DNA of 13,098 nt from Clostridia bacterium (GTDB taxonomy: Bacteria; Bacillota; Clostridia; Christensenellales; Aristaeellaceae): assembly GCA_016296675.1 (NCBI GenBank), contig JAEDIV010000071.1, positions 1 to 13,098 of the forward strand, written 5' to 3'. A model generated the notes under the pieces. That model made no database searches. It was not told where the DNA came from and saw only the letters and a program-made list of their open reading frames with translations. The translations under genes and the position numbers were made by a program. Position 1 is the first letter of the stretch; every line of letters begins with the position of its first letter. Of this stretch, positions 7,890 through 13,090 are shown piece by piece.

Positions 7890-8799
7890 ACCTTCCGGAC
7901 ACATTATCGAATGCGATAATCTGGTCAAGATCTATAAAACGCCGGATATCGAAGTGCTTGCGCTTCAGGGCCTGGATCTTACCGTGGACTACGGCGAGAT
8001 GATGGCCATTATCGGAAACAGCGGATCGGGCAAATCCACGTTTTTGAATATGCTGGGCGGCCTTGACAGGCCGTCTGCCGGCAAGCTTATGGTAGACGGC
8101 AAGGACCTTTTCAAGCTGAATGACAAGCAGCTGGTTGAATACAAGCAGAAAACCGTCGGCTTTGTCTGGCAGAACAACGCGCGAAATCTTCTGCCTTATC
8201 TGACCGCTATTCAGAACGTCATGATGCCGATGCTGTTTTCGGATGAAAAGAAGAAAAAGGACAGAGCCGAGATGCTTTTGGATATGGTTGCGCTTTCCCA
8301 CAGGAAAAATGCGCGCCTTTCCACCATGTCCGGAGGCGAACAGCAGCGCGTGGCTATTGCTATTGCCCTTGCCAATCATCCGCGCCTTCTTCTTGCGGAC
8401 GAACCGACCGGCTCGGTCGATCAGAAAACCAGCGACTATATTCTCGACATGCTCAGAGAAATCAACCGCGAAAGCGACGTTACCATTGTAATCGTAACCC
8501 ATGACCAGCTGCTCGCCAAAAAGGTCAACCGCGTAGTTGCCATCAGAGACGGAAAGATTTCCTCTGAGCGCATCATGAAGGAAAGCTATCTTGCGCGCCT
8601 CAACGATATTTCCGCCATGACCGACGTCAATGAGGTTCAGGATGAATACGTGGTCATGGATAAAGCCGGAAGACTGCAGCTTCCCAGCGATATGCTCAAG
8701 AAACTGAACCTCAAGGGCAACCGCGTGCGCATGGAAATGCACAACGGGGAAATCATTATCAGAAAACCCTTCGAAGAGGAAACGCAGAATCAGGGTTGA
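7876..8799 (+). CDS. ABC transporter ATPase with C-terminal AbrB/SpoVT-like domain (ATPase 2)
   Basis: This protein has 307 residues from the ATG at 7876. That start is preceded by GAGGTGG at 7859-7865 and gives a normal N-terminus; an upstream in-frame ATG at 7843 lies deeper in ATPase 1. The ATPase core has Walker A GNSGSGKST (47-55), Gln99 (FVWQNN), signature MSGGEQQRVA (151-160), Walker B LLLADE (171-176), D-loop SVD and His209 (VTHD). The usual Arg in the ARAL stretch after the signature is Ile here (AIAIAL). After about residue 232 comes a tail not found in LolD. Residues 258-297 (YVVMDKAGRLQLPSDMLKKL, then NLKGNRVRMEMHNGEIIIRK) match the AbrB/MazE/SpoVT swapped-hairpin pattern DxxGRxxLPxxxxxxLxL...V...GEIIIRK. 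The tail could dimerise the ATPase, bind a regulator or contact DNA. The ATPase call is firm; the tail assignment is by pattern. Confidence 0.9.
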   Translation: MTTNKPSGHIIECDNLVKIYKTPDIEVLALQGLDLTVDYGEMMAIIGNSGSGKSTFLNMLGGLDRPSAGKLMVDGKDLFKLNDKQLVEYKQKTVGFVWQNNARNLLPYLTAIQNVMMPMLFSDEKKKKDRAEMLLDMVALSHRKNARLSTMSGGEQQRVAIAIALANHPRLLLADEPTGSVDQKTSDYILDMLREINRESDVTIVIVTHDQLLAKKVNRVVAIRDGKISSERIMKESYLARLNDISAMTDVNEVQDEYVVMDKAGRLQLPSDMLKKLNLKGNRVRMEMHNGEIIIRKPFEEETQNQG

Positions 8800-8824
8800 G
8801 ATTTTGGTAAAGCAGTGGTATAAT
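8796..8824 (+). promoter_or_regulatory. Strong sigma-A-type extended -10 promoter for mrp-GH130
   Basis: The -35 box TTGAGA (8796-8801) is 17 bases before a perfect TATAAT (8819-8824), which also carries the extended -10 TG at 8816-8817. The -35 overlaps the TGA of ATPase 2. Predicted start is near 8831, giving a leader of about 56 bases. No intrinsic terminator is visible before it, so the upstream operon may also read through. Confidence 0.8.
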
Positions 8825-8829
8825 AAAAT

Positions 8830-8850
8830 CAGGGCAAATGCGTGTCCCTG
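8830..8850 (+). promoter_or_regulatory. Possible 5'-terminal stem-loop in the mrp leader
   Basis: CAGGG (8830-8834) pairs with CCCTG (8846-8850), and two more inner pairs can form across a bulge. The hairpin would sit at the very 5' end of the predicted transcript, a position where stems can protect mRNA from 5'-end-dependent decay. It is short and there is no T-run, so it is not a terminator. Confidence 0.35.
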
Positions 8851-8871
8851 TAAGAATGTGTAAACCAAATT

Positions 8872-8878
8872 AAAGGAG
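8872..8878 (+). promoter_or_regulatory. Ribosome binding site of the Mrp gene
   Basis: AAAGGAG lies eight bases before the ATG at 8887 in an A/T-rich leader. Confidence 0.65.
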
Positions 8879-8886
8879 ATATAATC

Positions 8887-9702
8887 ATGTCCGAGTGCAC
8901 CCATAATTGTGATACCTGCACGCTTGATTGCGAAAGCAAGGGCGGTATCCAGAAAGAAAAAGCCAACGATAAATCCCAGATTAAAAAGGCGGTTGCCGTC
9001 GTATCCGGAAAAGGCGGCGTAGGCAAATCCCTGACCACCGGCCTTCTTGCAACGCTTGCTCAGCGCATGGGCTATAAAACCGCGATCCTGGACGCCGACA
9101 TCACCGGCCCGTCCATCCCGAGAATGTACAAGTTCGACCAGCCCGCGACGGCCGACGGCGAAGCGCTCGTTCCTGCGGTAACTGCCACCGGCATCAAAGT
9201 CATGAGCGTTAACCTGCTTCTTGAAAACGAAACCGATCCCGTTATCTGGCGCGGTCCCGTCATTGCCGGCACCGTCAAGCAGTTCTACACCGACGTAAAC
9301 TGGGGCGATATCGACATCATGTTCATCGATATGCCTCCCGGAACCGGCGATGTGCCGCTGACCGTCTTCCAGTCCATTCCGGTGGATGGCATGGTCGTCG
9401 TCACTTCTCCCCAGGAGCTTGTTCAGATGGTCGTTCAGAAAGCTGTCAACATGGCCGCTATGCTGAACATCCCGGTTATGGGCGTTGTCGAGAACATGAG
9501 CTATCTCGAGTGCCCCGACTGCGGAAAGAAGATCGAGCTGTACGGCGAAAGCAAGCTCGAAGAAGCCAAAAAGATTATCGGTACCGAACACGGCGCGCGC
9601 ATGCCCATCAATCCGAAGCTTGCCGCTGCCTGCGACAAGGGCATGATCGAGCTTTTCGAAGGCGATTGGCTCAACGGTATCATCTCTGAGATTCTTAAGT
9701 AA
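8887..9702 (+). CDS. Mrp/NBP35-family iron-sulfur carrier P-loop ATPase
   Basis: This 271-residue cytoplasmic protein belongs to the Mrp/ApbC/NBP35 family, which binds and transfers Fe-S clusters to apoproteins. The N-terminus has a cysteine cluster (Cys4, Cys8, Cys11, Cys15) like that of NBP35-type proteins. The deviant Walker A GKGGVGKS is at 41-48, followed by ILDADITGPSIPRM, the switch region FIDMPPGTGD, and the C-terminal CPDC motif (YLECPDCGKK) that holds a bridging cluster at the dimer interface. The N-terminal MIP18-like domain of some Mrp proteins is absent. It is first in a two-gene unit with its own strong promoter, ahead of a GH130 gene with no obvious functional link. Codons end mostly in C, suggesting high expression. 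I am sure of the family; its client proteins are unknown. Confidence 0.93.
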   Translation: MSECTHNCDTCTLDCESKGGIQKEKANDKSQIKKAVAVVSGKGGVGKSLTTGLLATLAQRMGYKTAILDADITGPSIPRMYKFDQPATADGEALVPAVTATGIKVMSVNLLLENETDPVIWRGPVIAGTVKQFYTDVNWGDIDIMFIDMPPGTGDVPLTVFQSIPVDGMVVVTSPQELVQMVVQKAVNMAAMLNIPVMGVVENMSYLECPDCGKKIELYGESKLEEAKKIIGTEHGARMPINPKLAAACDKGMIELFEGDWLNGIISEILK

Positions 9703-9704
9703 AT

Positions 9705-9724
9705 TAAAATACATTCGTATTTTT
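9705..9724 (+). other. A/T-rich hairpin between the Mrp and GH130 genes
   Basis: TAAAATAC (9705-9712) and GTATTTTA (9717-9724) form a perfect eight-pair stem with the loop ATTC. It abuts the AGGAGG of the next gene. The stem is nearly all A-T, so it is weak. It could tune translation or act as a processing point or weak attenuator, but chance is possible. Confidence 0.35.
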
Positions 9725-9729
9725 AGGAG
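9724..9729 (+). promoter_or_regulatory. Ribosome binding site of the GH130 gene
   Basis: A full AGGAGG lies eight bases before the ATG at 9738, a near-ideal site. Its first base is the last base of the preceding hairpin. Confidence 0.7.
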
Positions 9730-9737
9730 GAAACGAC

Positions 9738-10721
9738 ATGGCCAAGATCATCGGTAAAGCGCTTCCCAATATCCCGTGGGAGAATAAGCCCGAGGGATGC
9801 AACGACGTAGTATGGCGCTACAGCGCCAACCCCATCGTTCAGAGAGATGCAATTCCCTGCTCCAACTCCATTTTCAACAGCGCCGTTGTTCCCTTTAACG
9901 GCGAGTTCGCCGGCGTTTTCCGCTGCGACGACAAGCGCCGCGAGATGCGCATCCACTCCGCCCATTCCAAGGACGGCATCCATTGGGACATTGATCACGA
10001 GCCCTTCAACCTCGTCAACCCCCTGGAAGACGAAGTCGGCCCGTTCATCTACGGCTATGATCCCCGCTGCTGCGAAATCGACGGCGAGCACATCGTCACC
10101 TGGTGCAACTGCTACCATGGCCCGACCATCGGCGTAGCCACCACCACCGATTTCAAAACCTATCATCAGAAGGAAAACGCCTTCCTGCCCTTTAACAGAA
10201 ACGGCGTTATGTTCCCCAGAAAGATCAACGGCAACTATGCCATGCTTTCCCGTCCCTCTGATACCGGCCATACGCCCTTCGGCGATATCTACTATTCCGA
10301 GTCCCCTGACCTCGTATACTGGGGCAAGCATCGCTATGTAATGGGCACCAAGGGCGGCTGGCAGTCCACGAAGATCGGCGCAGGCCCGATCCCGATTGAG
10401 ACCGATGAAGGCTGGCTCCTGTTCTACCACGGCGTACTCACCAGCTGCAACGGCTTTGTATATTCCTTCGGCGCAGCGCTGCTTGACCTTGAACAGCCCT
10501 GGAAGGTGCTCTATCGCACTGAGCCCTATCTGCTCTCGCCCCAGAAGCTGTATGAGCAGGTCGGCGACGTTCCCAATGTTGCCTTCCCCTGCGCAGCTCT
10601 TGCCGATGCCGACACCGGACGCATCGCCATCTACTACGGCGGCGCGGATACCGTTATCTGCATGGCGTTCTGCGAAGTCAACGAAGTTATCGACTTCATC
10701 AAGAAGAATAGCTTGGTCTAA
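9738..10721 (+). CDS. GH130-family beta-mannoside phosphorylase
   Basis: This 327-residue protein has no signal peptide, so it is cytoplasmic. GH130 enzymes cleave beta-mannosidic bonds with phosphate, giving alpha-mannose 1-phosphate. Family features are WRYSANPIVQRD near the start, FNSAVVPFNGEFAGVFRCDD, the SKDGIHW blade repeat, YDPR with Asp108 at the position of the catalytic acid, the RNGVMFPRK stretch (Arg154, Asn155, Arg161, Lys162), Lys212 in STKIGAGP and YHG with His231. These basic residues correspond to the phosphate pocket in characterised members as I recall them. The five-bladed propeller length and lack of extra domains fit subfamily 2 (mannooligosaccharide phosphorylases of gut bacteria) better than the longer subfamily 1, but the exact substrate is uncertain. 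No mannoside transporter or epimerase lies nearby. Codon use is strongly biased, so the protein is probably abundant. Confidence 0.88.
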   Translation: MAKIIGKALPNIPWENKPEGCNDVVWRYSANPIVQRDAIPCSNSIFNSAVVPFNGEFAGVFRCDDKRREMRIHSAHSKDGIHWDIDHEPFNLVNPLEDEVGPFIYGYDPRCCEIDGEHIVTWCNCYHGPTIGVATTTDFKTYHQKENAFLPFNRNGVMFPRKINGNYAMLSRPSDTGHTPFGDIYYSESPDLVYWGKHRYVMGTKGGWQSTKIGAGPIPIETDEGWLLFYHGVLTSCNGFVYSFGAALLDLEQPWKVLYRTEPYLLSPQKLYEQVGDVPNVAFPCAALADADTGRIAIYYGGADTVICMAFCEVNEVIDFIKKNSLV

Positions 10722-10735
10722 GATTCATCTGAATT

Positions 10736-10772
10736 GGGCTGCCGCGTAAAACGCATATGCGGCAGCTCTTTT
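10736..10772 (+). terminator. Intrinsic terminator after the GH130 gene
   Basis: GCTGCCGC (10738-10745) pairs perfectly with GCGGCAGC (10759-10766). Two more pairs (one wobble) extend the base, and TCTTTT follows. It closes the mrp-GH130 unit and isolates the LCP gene. Confidence 0.88.
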
Positions 10773-10787
10773 CGTACATTTTCAGGC

Positions 10788-10795
10788 GGAGGAAA
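10788..10795 (+). promoter_or_regulatory. Ribosome binding site supporting a TTG start
   Basis: GGAGGAAA, with its GGAGG core eight bases before TTG at 10801, is the evidence for the non-ATG start of the LCP gene. No in-frame ATG occurs before residue 111, after the membrane segment. Confidence 0.7.
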
Positions 10796-10800
10796 CATAC

Positions 10801-11952
10801 TTGTATTACGATCGGCCGAGAAAACGCAAAAAACCGGAAGAAGTACTGAAAAGAGAAGAAGCGGCGCGCGAGAAGCGCATAGAAGAGAAAAGACGCGAAG
10901 AAAAGTTTTCTCTGGGCCGCTTTTTCTTTGAAACGCCTGTCCATGAGCCCAAGGGCTATCAGGAGGAAGAAGACAGGGAAGACAGGGAGGACATTGGCGA
11001 AAACGAGCCCCGGGAAAAGAAGAAGCATTTCCTTTCAAAGGCATGCGCGCTTTTTCTCGCGGGCGTGTTTGTGCTGTCTTTGCTTTTGTATTTCCTGCCT
11101 GTGGGCCTTTTCGGATCGCGCTCAAAGGACATGTATTTGGCAAACAACGATCTTCCCTCCGGCTATGTTCATGTGCTGCTTGTCGGCGTGGACGTCGATT
11201 CGACAGGCACCAGCCGCTCGGATACGATGATCGTCGCCTCTGTTTCAAGGGGGGATATCAAGCTAACCTCCCTTCTGCGCGATACCGGCGTCACCATCCC
11301 CGGAAGAAGCGGAAAGCACCGGCTGAACGCCGCATATGCGTACGGCGGAATCGACCTTCTTTTAAAAACGGTCAATCAGAACTTCGGTCTGAACATTACC
11401 CGCTATGCCATCGTGGACTATGACAGCTTCCCGAAGATCATTGACAAGCTGGGCGGCGTTACGCTGACGGTTTCGGATGCGGAAGCGAACGAGATCAACG
11501 ACAACGTCCGCGGCCTGCTCTATATGGATGTCAAAAACGGCAAGCGGGAATATGACGCGGGATATCAGCTGTATCTGGATGAAATATTGAAAAAAGGCGG
11601 AGAAAACCTTCGCCTGGACGGACTTCAGACGCTGGGATATGCCCGAATCCGAAGTCTTGACAGCGATTACGGAAGAACCAACAGGCAAAGAAAGGTCTTA
11701 TCTGCCATCCTGTCACAGGTGAAAAAACATCCCCTCAAACTGATCAGCGCAGCCGGAACGGCGCTGGGCGAAATCGACACCAATATGAATACGCTTGAAA
11801 TCGCGTCGATTGCGCTGAAAGGGATCACCGGAGGCGTTCCGGAGCAGACACGCCTTCCCGCAAGCGGCACCTATACCGATAACGGCGGCATGTTTGAAAA
11901 CGTGGATTTCAAGGCGAATCTTTCCCGATTCCTGGATTTTGTTTACGAATAA
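10801..11952 (+). CDS. LytR-CpsA-Psr (LCP) family cell-wall polymer ligase
   Basis: This 383-residue membrane protein belongs to the family that transfers glycopolymers from undecaprenyl lipid carriers to peptidoglycan. Residues 1-80 are cytoplasmic and extremely charged (Lys/Arg/Glu runs, with EDREDRED at about 57-64). Residues about 81-104 form one membrane helix (ACALFLAGVFVLSLLLYF). The LCP domain lies outside: VHVLLVGVD, SRSDTMIVASV, the Arg-containing SLLRDTGVTIPG, LNAAYAYGG, VDYDSFPKIIDKLGGV, and the hallmark YARIRSLDSDYGRTNRQRKVL. The Asp and Arg residues that bind pyrophosphate and Mg2+ are present. Translation starts at TTG. The gene stands alone after a terminator, and a clear promoter is not seen in the short gap. 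Directly after its stop codon the sequence turns into mobile-element DNA. Confidence 0.93.
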   Translation: MYYDRPRKRKKPEEVLKREEAAREKRIEEKRREEKFSLGRFFFETPVHEPKGYQEEEDREDREDIGENEPREKKKHFLSKACALFLAGVFVLSLLLYFLPVGLFGSRSKDMYLANNDLPSGYVHVLLVGVDVDSTGTSRSDTMIVASVSRGDIKLTSLLRDTGVTIPGRSGKHRLNAAYAYGGIDLLLKTVNQNFGLNITRYAIVDYDSFPKIIDKLGGVTLTVSDAEANEINDNVRGLLYMDVKNGKREYDAGYQLYLDEILKKGGENLRLDGLQTLGYARIRSLDSDYGRTNRQRKVLSAILSQVKKHPLKLISAAGTALGEIDTNMNTLEIASIALKGITGGVPEQTRLPASGTYTDNGGMFENVDFKANLSRFLDFVYE

Positions 11953-11960
11953 AGATGCGC

Positions 11961-11983
11961 AAAAAAGCGCCCCGATAAGCGGG
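11961..11983 (+). other. Half of a terminator-like sequence at a probable element junction
   Basis: Nine bases after the LCP stop, AAAAAAGCGCCCCG reads like the left arm of a bidirectional terminator. Only CGGG of a right arm follows the loop; no complementary GCGC or T-run comes next, and the TnpV reading begins at about that point. This is consistent with a native LCP terminator cut at about 11983 by insertion or deletion. This is inference. Confidence 0.3.
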
Positions 11984-12180
11984 TGTGCGTAAGACAGTAT
12001 TGCGCCGAGATTGTCGAAGCGGCACGAAACCGCATGGAACTGATCGTGACGCAACTGGCGAAGCAGTACGGCGTGACCAAGCAACTGAAAGCCGAAAACC
12101 AAATGGAATGGGTACGGCAGATGAACGCTTGCAAGGCACAGGCAGAGGCTATCGTGAAGTTTGAGCTGATTTATGATTGA
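11983..12180 (+). pseudogene. tnpV: 5'-truncated tnpV (transposon-encoded protein TnpV) remnant
   Basis: The 65 codons to the TGA carry the C-terminal half of TnpV: TKQLKAENQMEWVRQMNACKAQA and a following EAIVKFELIY match the family's EQLKAENPMEWVGRMNN...EIV..EII ending. Full TnpV proteins are roughly 110-130 residues; the N-terminal part (with its LLTSGKLN-type segment) is missing, and the remnant begins near the LCP stop, in the same frame, without its own ribosome binding site. TnpV is a small excisionase-like or DNA-binding protein of clostridial mobilizable transposons such as Tn4451. A GTG at 11983 could open the frame but is probably not used. It marks the rearranged edge of an integrated element. 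Confidence 0.7.
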
Positions 12181-12186
12181 TACCGC

Positions 12187-12225
12187 GACCGCCTGGACGA
12201 AAGATGTCCGGGCGGTCTTATCCTA
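12187..12225 (+). terminator. Hairpin terminator after the tnpV remnant
   Basis: GACCGCC-T-GGAC (12187-12198) pairs with GTCC-G-GGCGGTC (12206-12217) around the loop GAAAGAT, twelve pairs including one T-G wobble. The following TTATCCTAA is a poor T-run, so efficiency is uncertain. It probably belongs to the element, but now may end LCP transcription. Confidence 0.65.
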
Positions 12226-12237
12226 ACGGTAGATTTC

Positions 12238-12268
12238 TTCACATTTTTCTGACATAGTTTATTATAAA
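12238..12268 (+). promoter_or_regulatory. Weak candidate promoter for the Cys-rich gene
   Basis: TTCACA (12238-12243) and TATAAA (12263-12268) are separated by a long 19-base spacer in an A/T-rich gap. This is the best match I find between the hairpin and the next gene, but it is below consensus. Confidence 0.3.
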
Positions 12269-12369
12269 AAGCATGAGATAAATCGGAATTTACCTGTCAC
12301 AATATCCCCTACGAAGGATTAGCCTGATAAAAATGATGGGCGTTTACTTGCACGCTTGGAGGGATAAAT

Positions 12370-12969
12370 ATGCCATCACCGGAAAAGTTCAGAGAAACAT
12401 TGGATGAGTTTGAGGTAAAAAAAGAGATCATCGACGAAATATACTGCGGATTCGGTATGTTAAGTTCAAAAACAAGCAAGAAAATCAAATCCACATTCTT
12501 CAGGCATGCTCTGGAAGTGATGAACGAAAAACTACCGTCTGAAACAGTGCAGGAAATACTCGAGTCCAATGCCTGTTGCAAGAGCGGCGCCCGCCTGAAA
12601 AATGCAAAAGAGTTTGCGAGAATCCACGCAAAGCTCAGCATTTCAGACAGACTAAAGCTAATCAGCGCACGTCCATACCTGAATATGGGCAGTGCAGAAC
12701 TCGATGAAAACGGGCATCTTGTTGTCCACGCTGTTGCGTATCATTCCGGAGAGAAATTTGAGTGTGCTTGTCCGACGGTCAGCAAAGTTAAGCGAGATGA
12801 CCCGATCCCGCGTGAATACTGCTACTGCTGCGGAGGACACTTCAAATTTCATTATGAAATTATGCTCGACGCAAAATTGAAACTAGTAGAGATTATGTCC
12901 TCTCCCCACGATACCGACGGCGAAAAACCATGCGCATTTCGATATGAATTTATTGGAAAGGAGAGATGA
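12370..12969 (+). CDS. Cysteine-rich protein of unknown function (mobile-element cargo)
   Basis: This 199-residue cytoplasmic protein has no signal peptide or membrane segment. The start at 12370 is supported by GGAGGG at 12358-12363. The first 110 residues are helical and charged. The C-terminal half has a compact cysteine cluster: FECACP, then YCYCCGGHFKFHYEIML, KLKLVEIMSSPHD and a final CAFRYEF. The order C-x-C...C-x-CC-x-x-H...E...L...S...C-x-F recalls the small metal- or ligand-binding domains of V4R/L-2-amino-thiazoline-carboxylate-hydrolase-like proteins, and clostridial proteins that I think are catalogued as DUF6144; neither label is certain. Codon use is more A/T-rich than in the genes to the left, consistent with transfer. 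It stands between a TnpV remnant and a putative oriT, so it is likely cargo of the element. No function is claimed. Confidence 0.75.
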   Translation: MPSPEKFRETLDEFEVKKEIIDEIYCGFGMLSSKTSKKIKSTFFRHALEVMNEKLPSETVQEILESNACCKSGARLKNAKEFARIHAKLSISDRLKLISARPYLNMGSAELDENGHLVVHAVAYHSGEKFECACPTVSKVKRDDPIPREYCYCCGGHFKFHYEIMLDAKLKLVEIMSSPHDTDGEKPCAFRYEFIGKER

Positions 12970-13045
12970 ATGCCGTTTTGCATCGGGCAGAAAACTTCCA
13001 GTTTGTCGGGGAGAGAAGCAAACGAAAAATCCCTTTAGGAACTAA

Positions 13046-13090
13046 GGGCGCACTTCTATACTCTCCTAACGGGAGTATCGTGCGTCCTGC
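13046..13090 (+). other. Putative origin of transfer (oriT), IncQ/MOBQ-like
   Basis: An imperfect hairpin is formed by GGGCGCAC (13046-13053) with GTGCGTCC (13080-13087) outside and ATACTCTC (13058-13065) with GGGAGTAT (13071-13078) inside, loop CTAAC. The inner inverted repeat is followed within one base by GTGCGTCCTG. In IncQ/MOBQ origins (RSF1010 and Gram-positive relatives such as pIP501) an inverted repeat is followed at once by TAAGTGCGCCCT, with the nick after the final T; here GTGCGTCCT matches eight of nine core bases. A nick near 13088/13089 is predicted. The relaxase gene would lie past the right edge. The structure is seen; the function is inferred. Confidence 0.55.

Noticed and set aside
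4363..8799. A Bce-type bacitracin or antimicrobial-peptide resistance module
   Set aside because: A ten-segment FtsX permease fits in part, but Bce systems have one ATPase, no HlyD-like adaptors and an adjacent sensor kinase and regulator pair, none of which is seen here.
8830..8850. Hairpin CAGGG/CCCTG as the terminator of the transporter operon
   Set aside because: The stem is only five to seven pairs, no T-run follows, and it lies downstream of the strong promoter.
7819..9714. A 631-codon open frame on the minus strand across ATPase 2 and the Mrp gene
   Set aside because: It lies exactly opposite two genes with complete motif sets, has no recognisable domain, is rich in His, Asn, Phe and Asp as expected from the antisense of C-ending codons, and lacks a convincing ribosome binding site.
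9723..10430. A 235-codon minus-strand frame inside the GH130 gene
   Set aside because: It is an antisense shadow caused by the strong codon bias of the GH130 gene; its Val/Ala/Gly-rich product has no recognisable domain.
10968..10991. A short tandem repeat (GAAGACAGG units)
   Set aside because: It has only about two copies and is explained by the EDRED repeat of the LCP cytoplasmic arm; it is not a mobile or CRISPR repeat. No CRISPR array and no tRNA or rRNA gene is visible in the window.
10718..11248. A 176-codon minus-strand frame across the terminator and the LCP N-terminus
   Set aside because: Its product is Arg/Pro/Ser-rich and without domains, and the frame crosses a strong terminator and a well-supported + strand gene.
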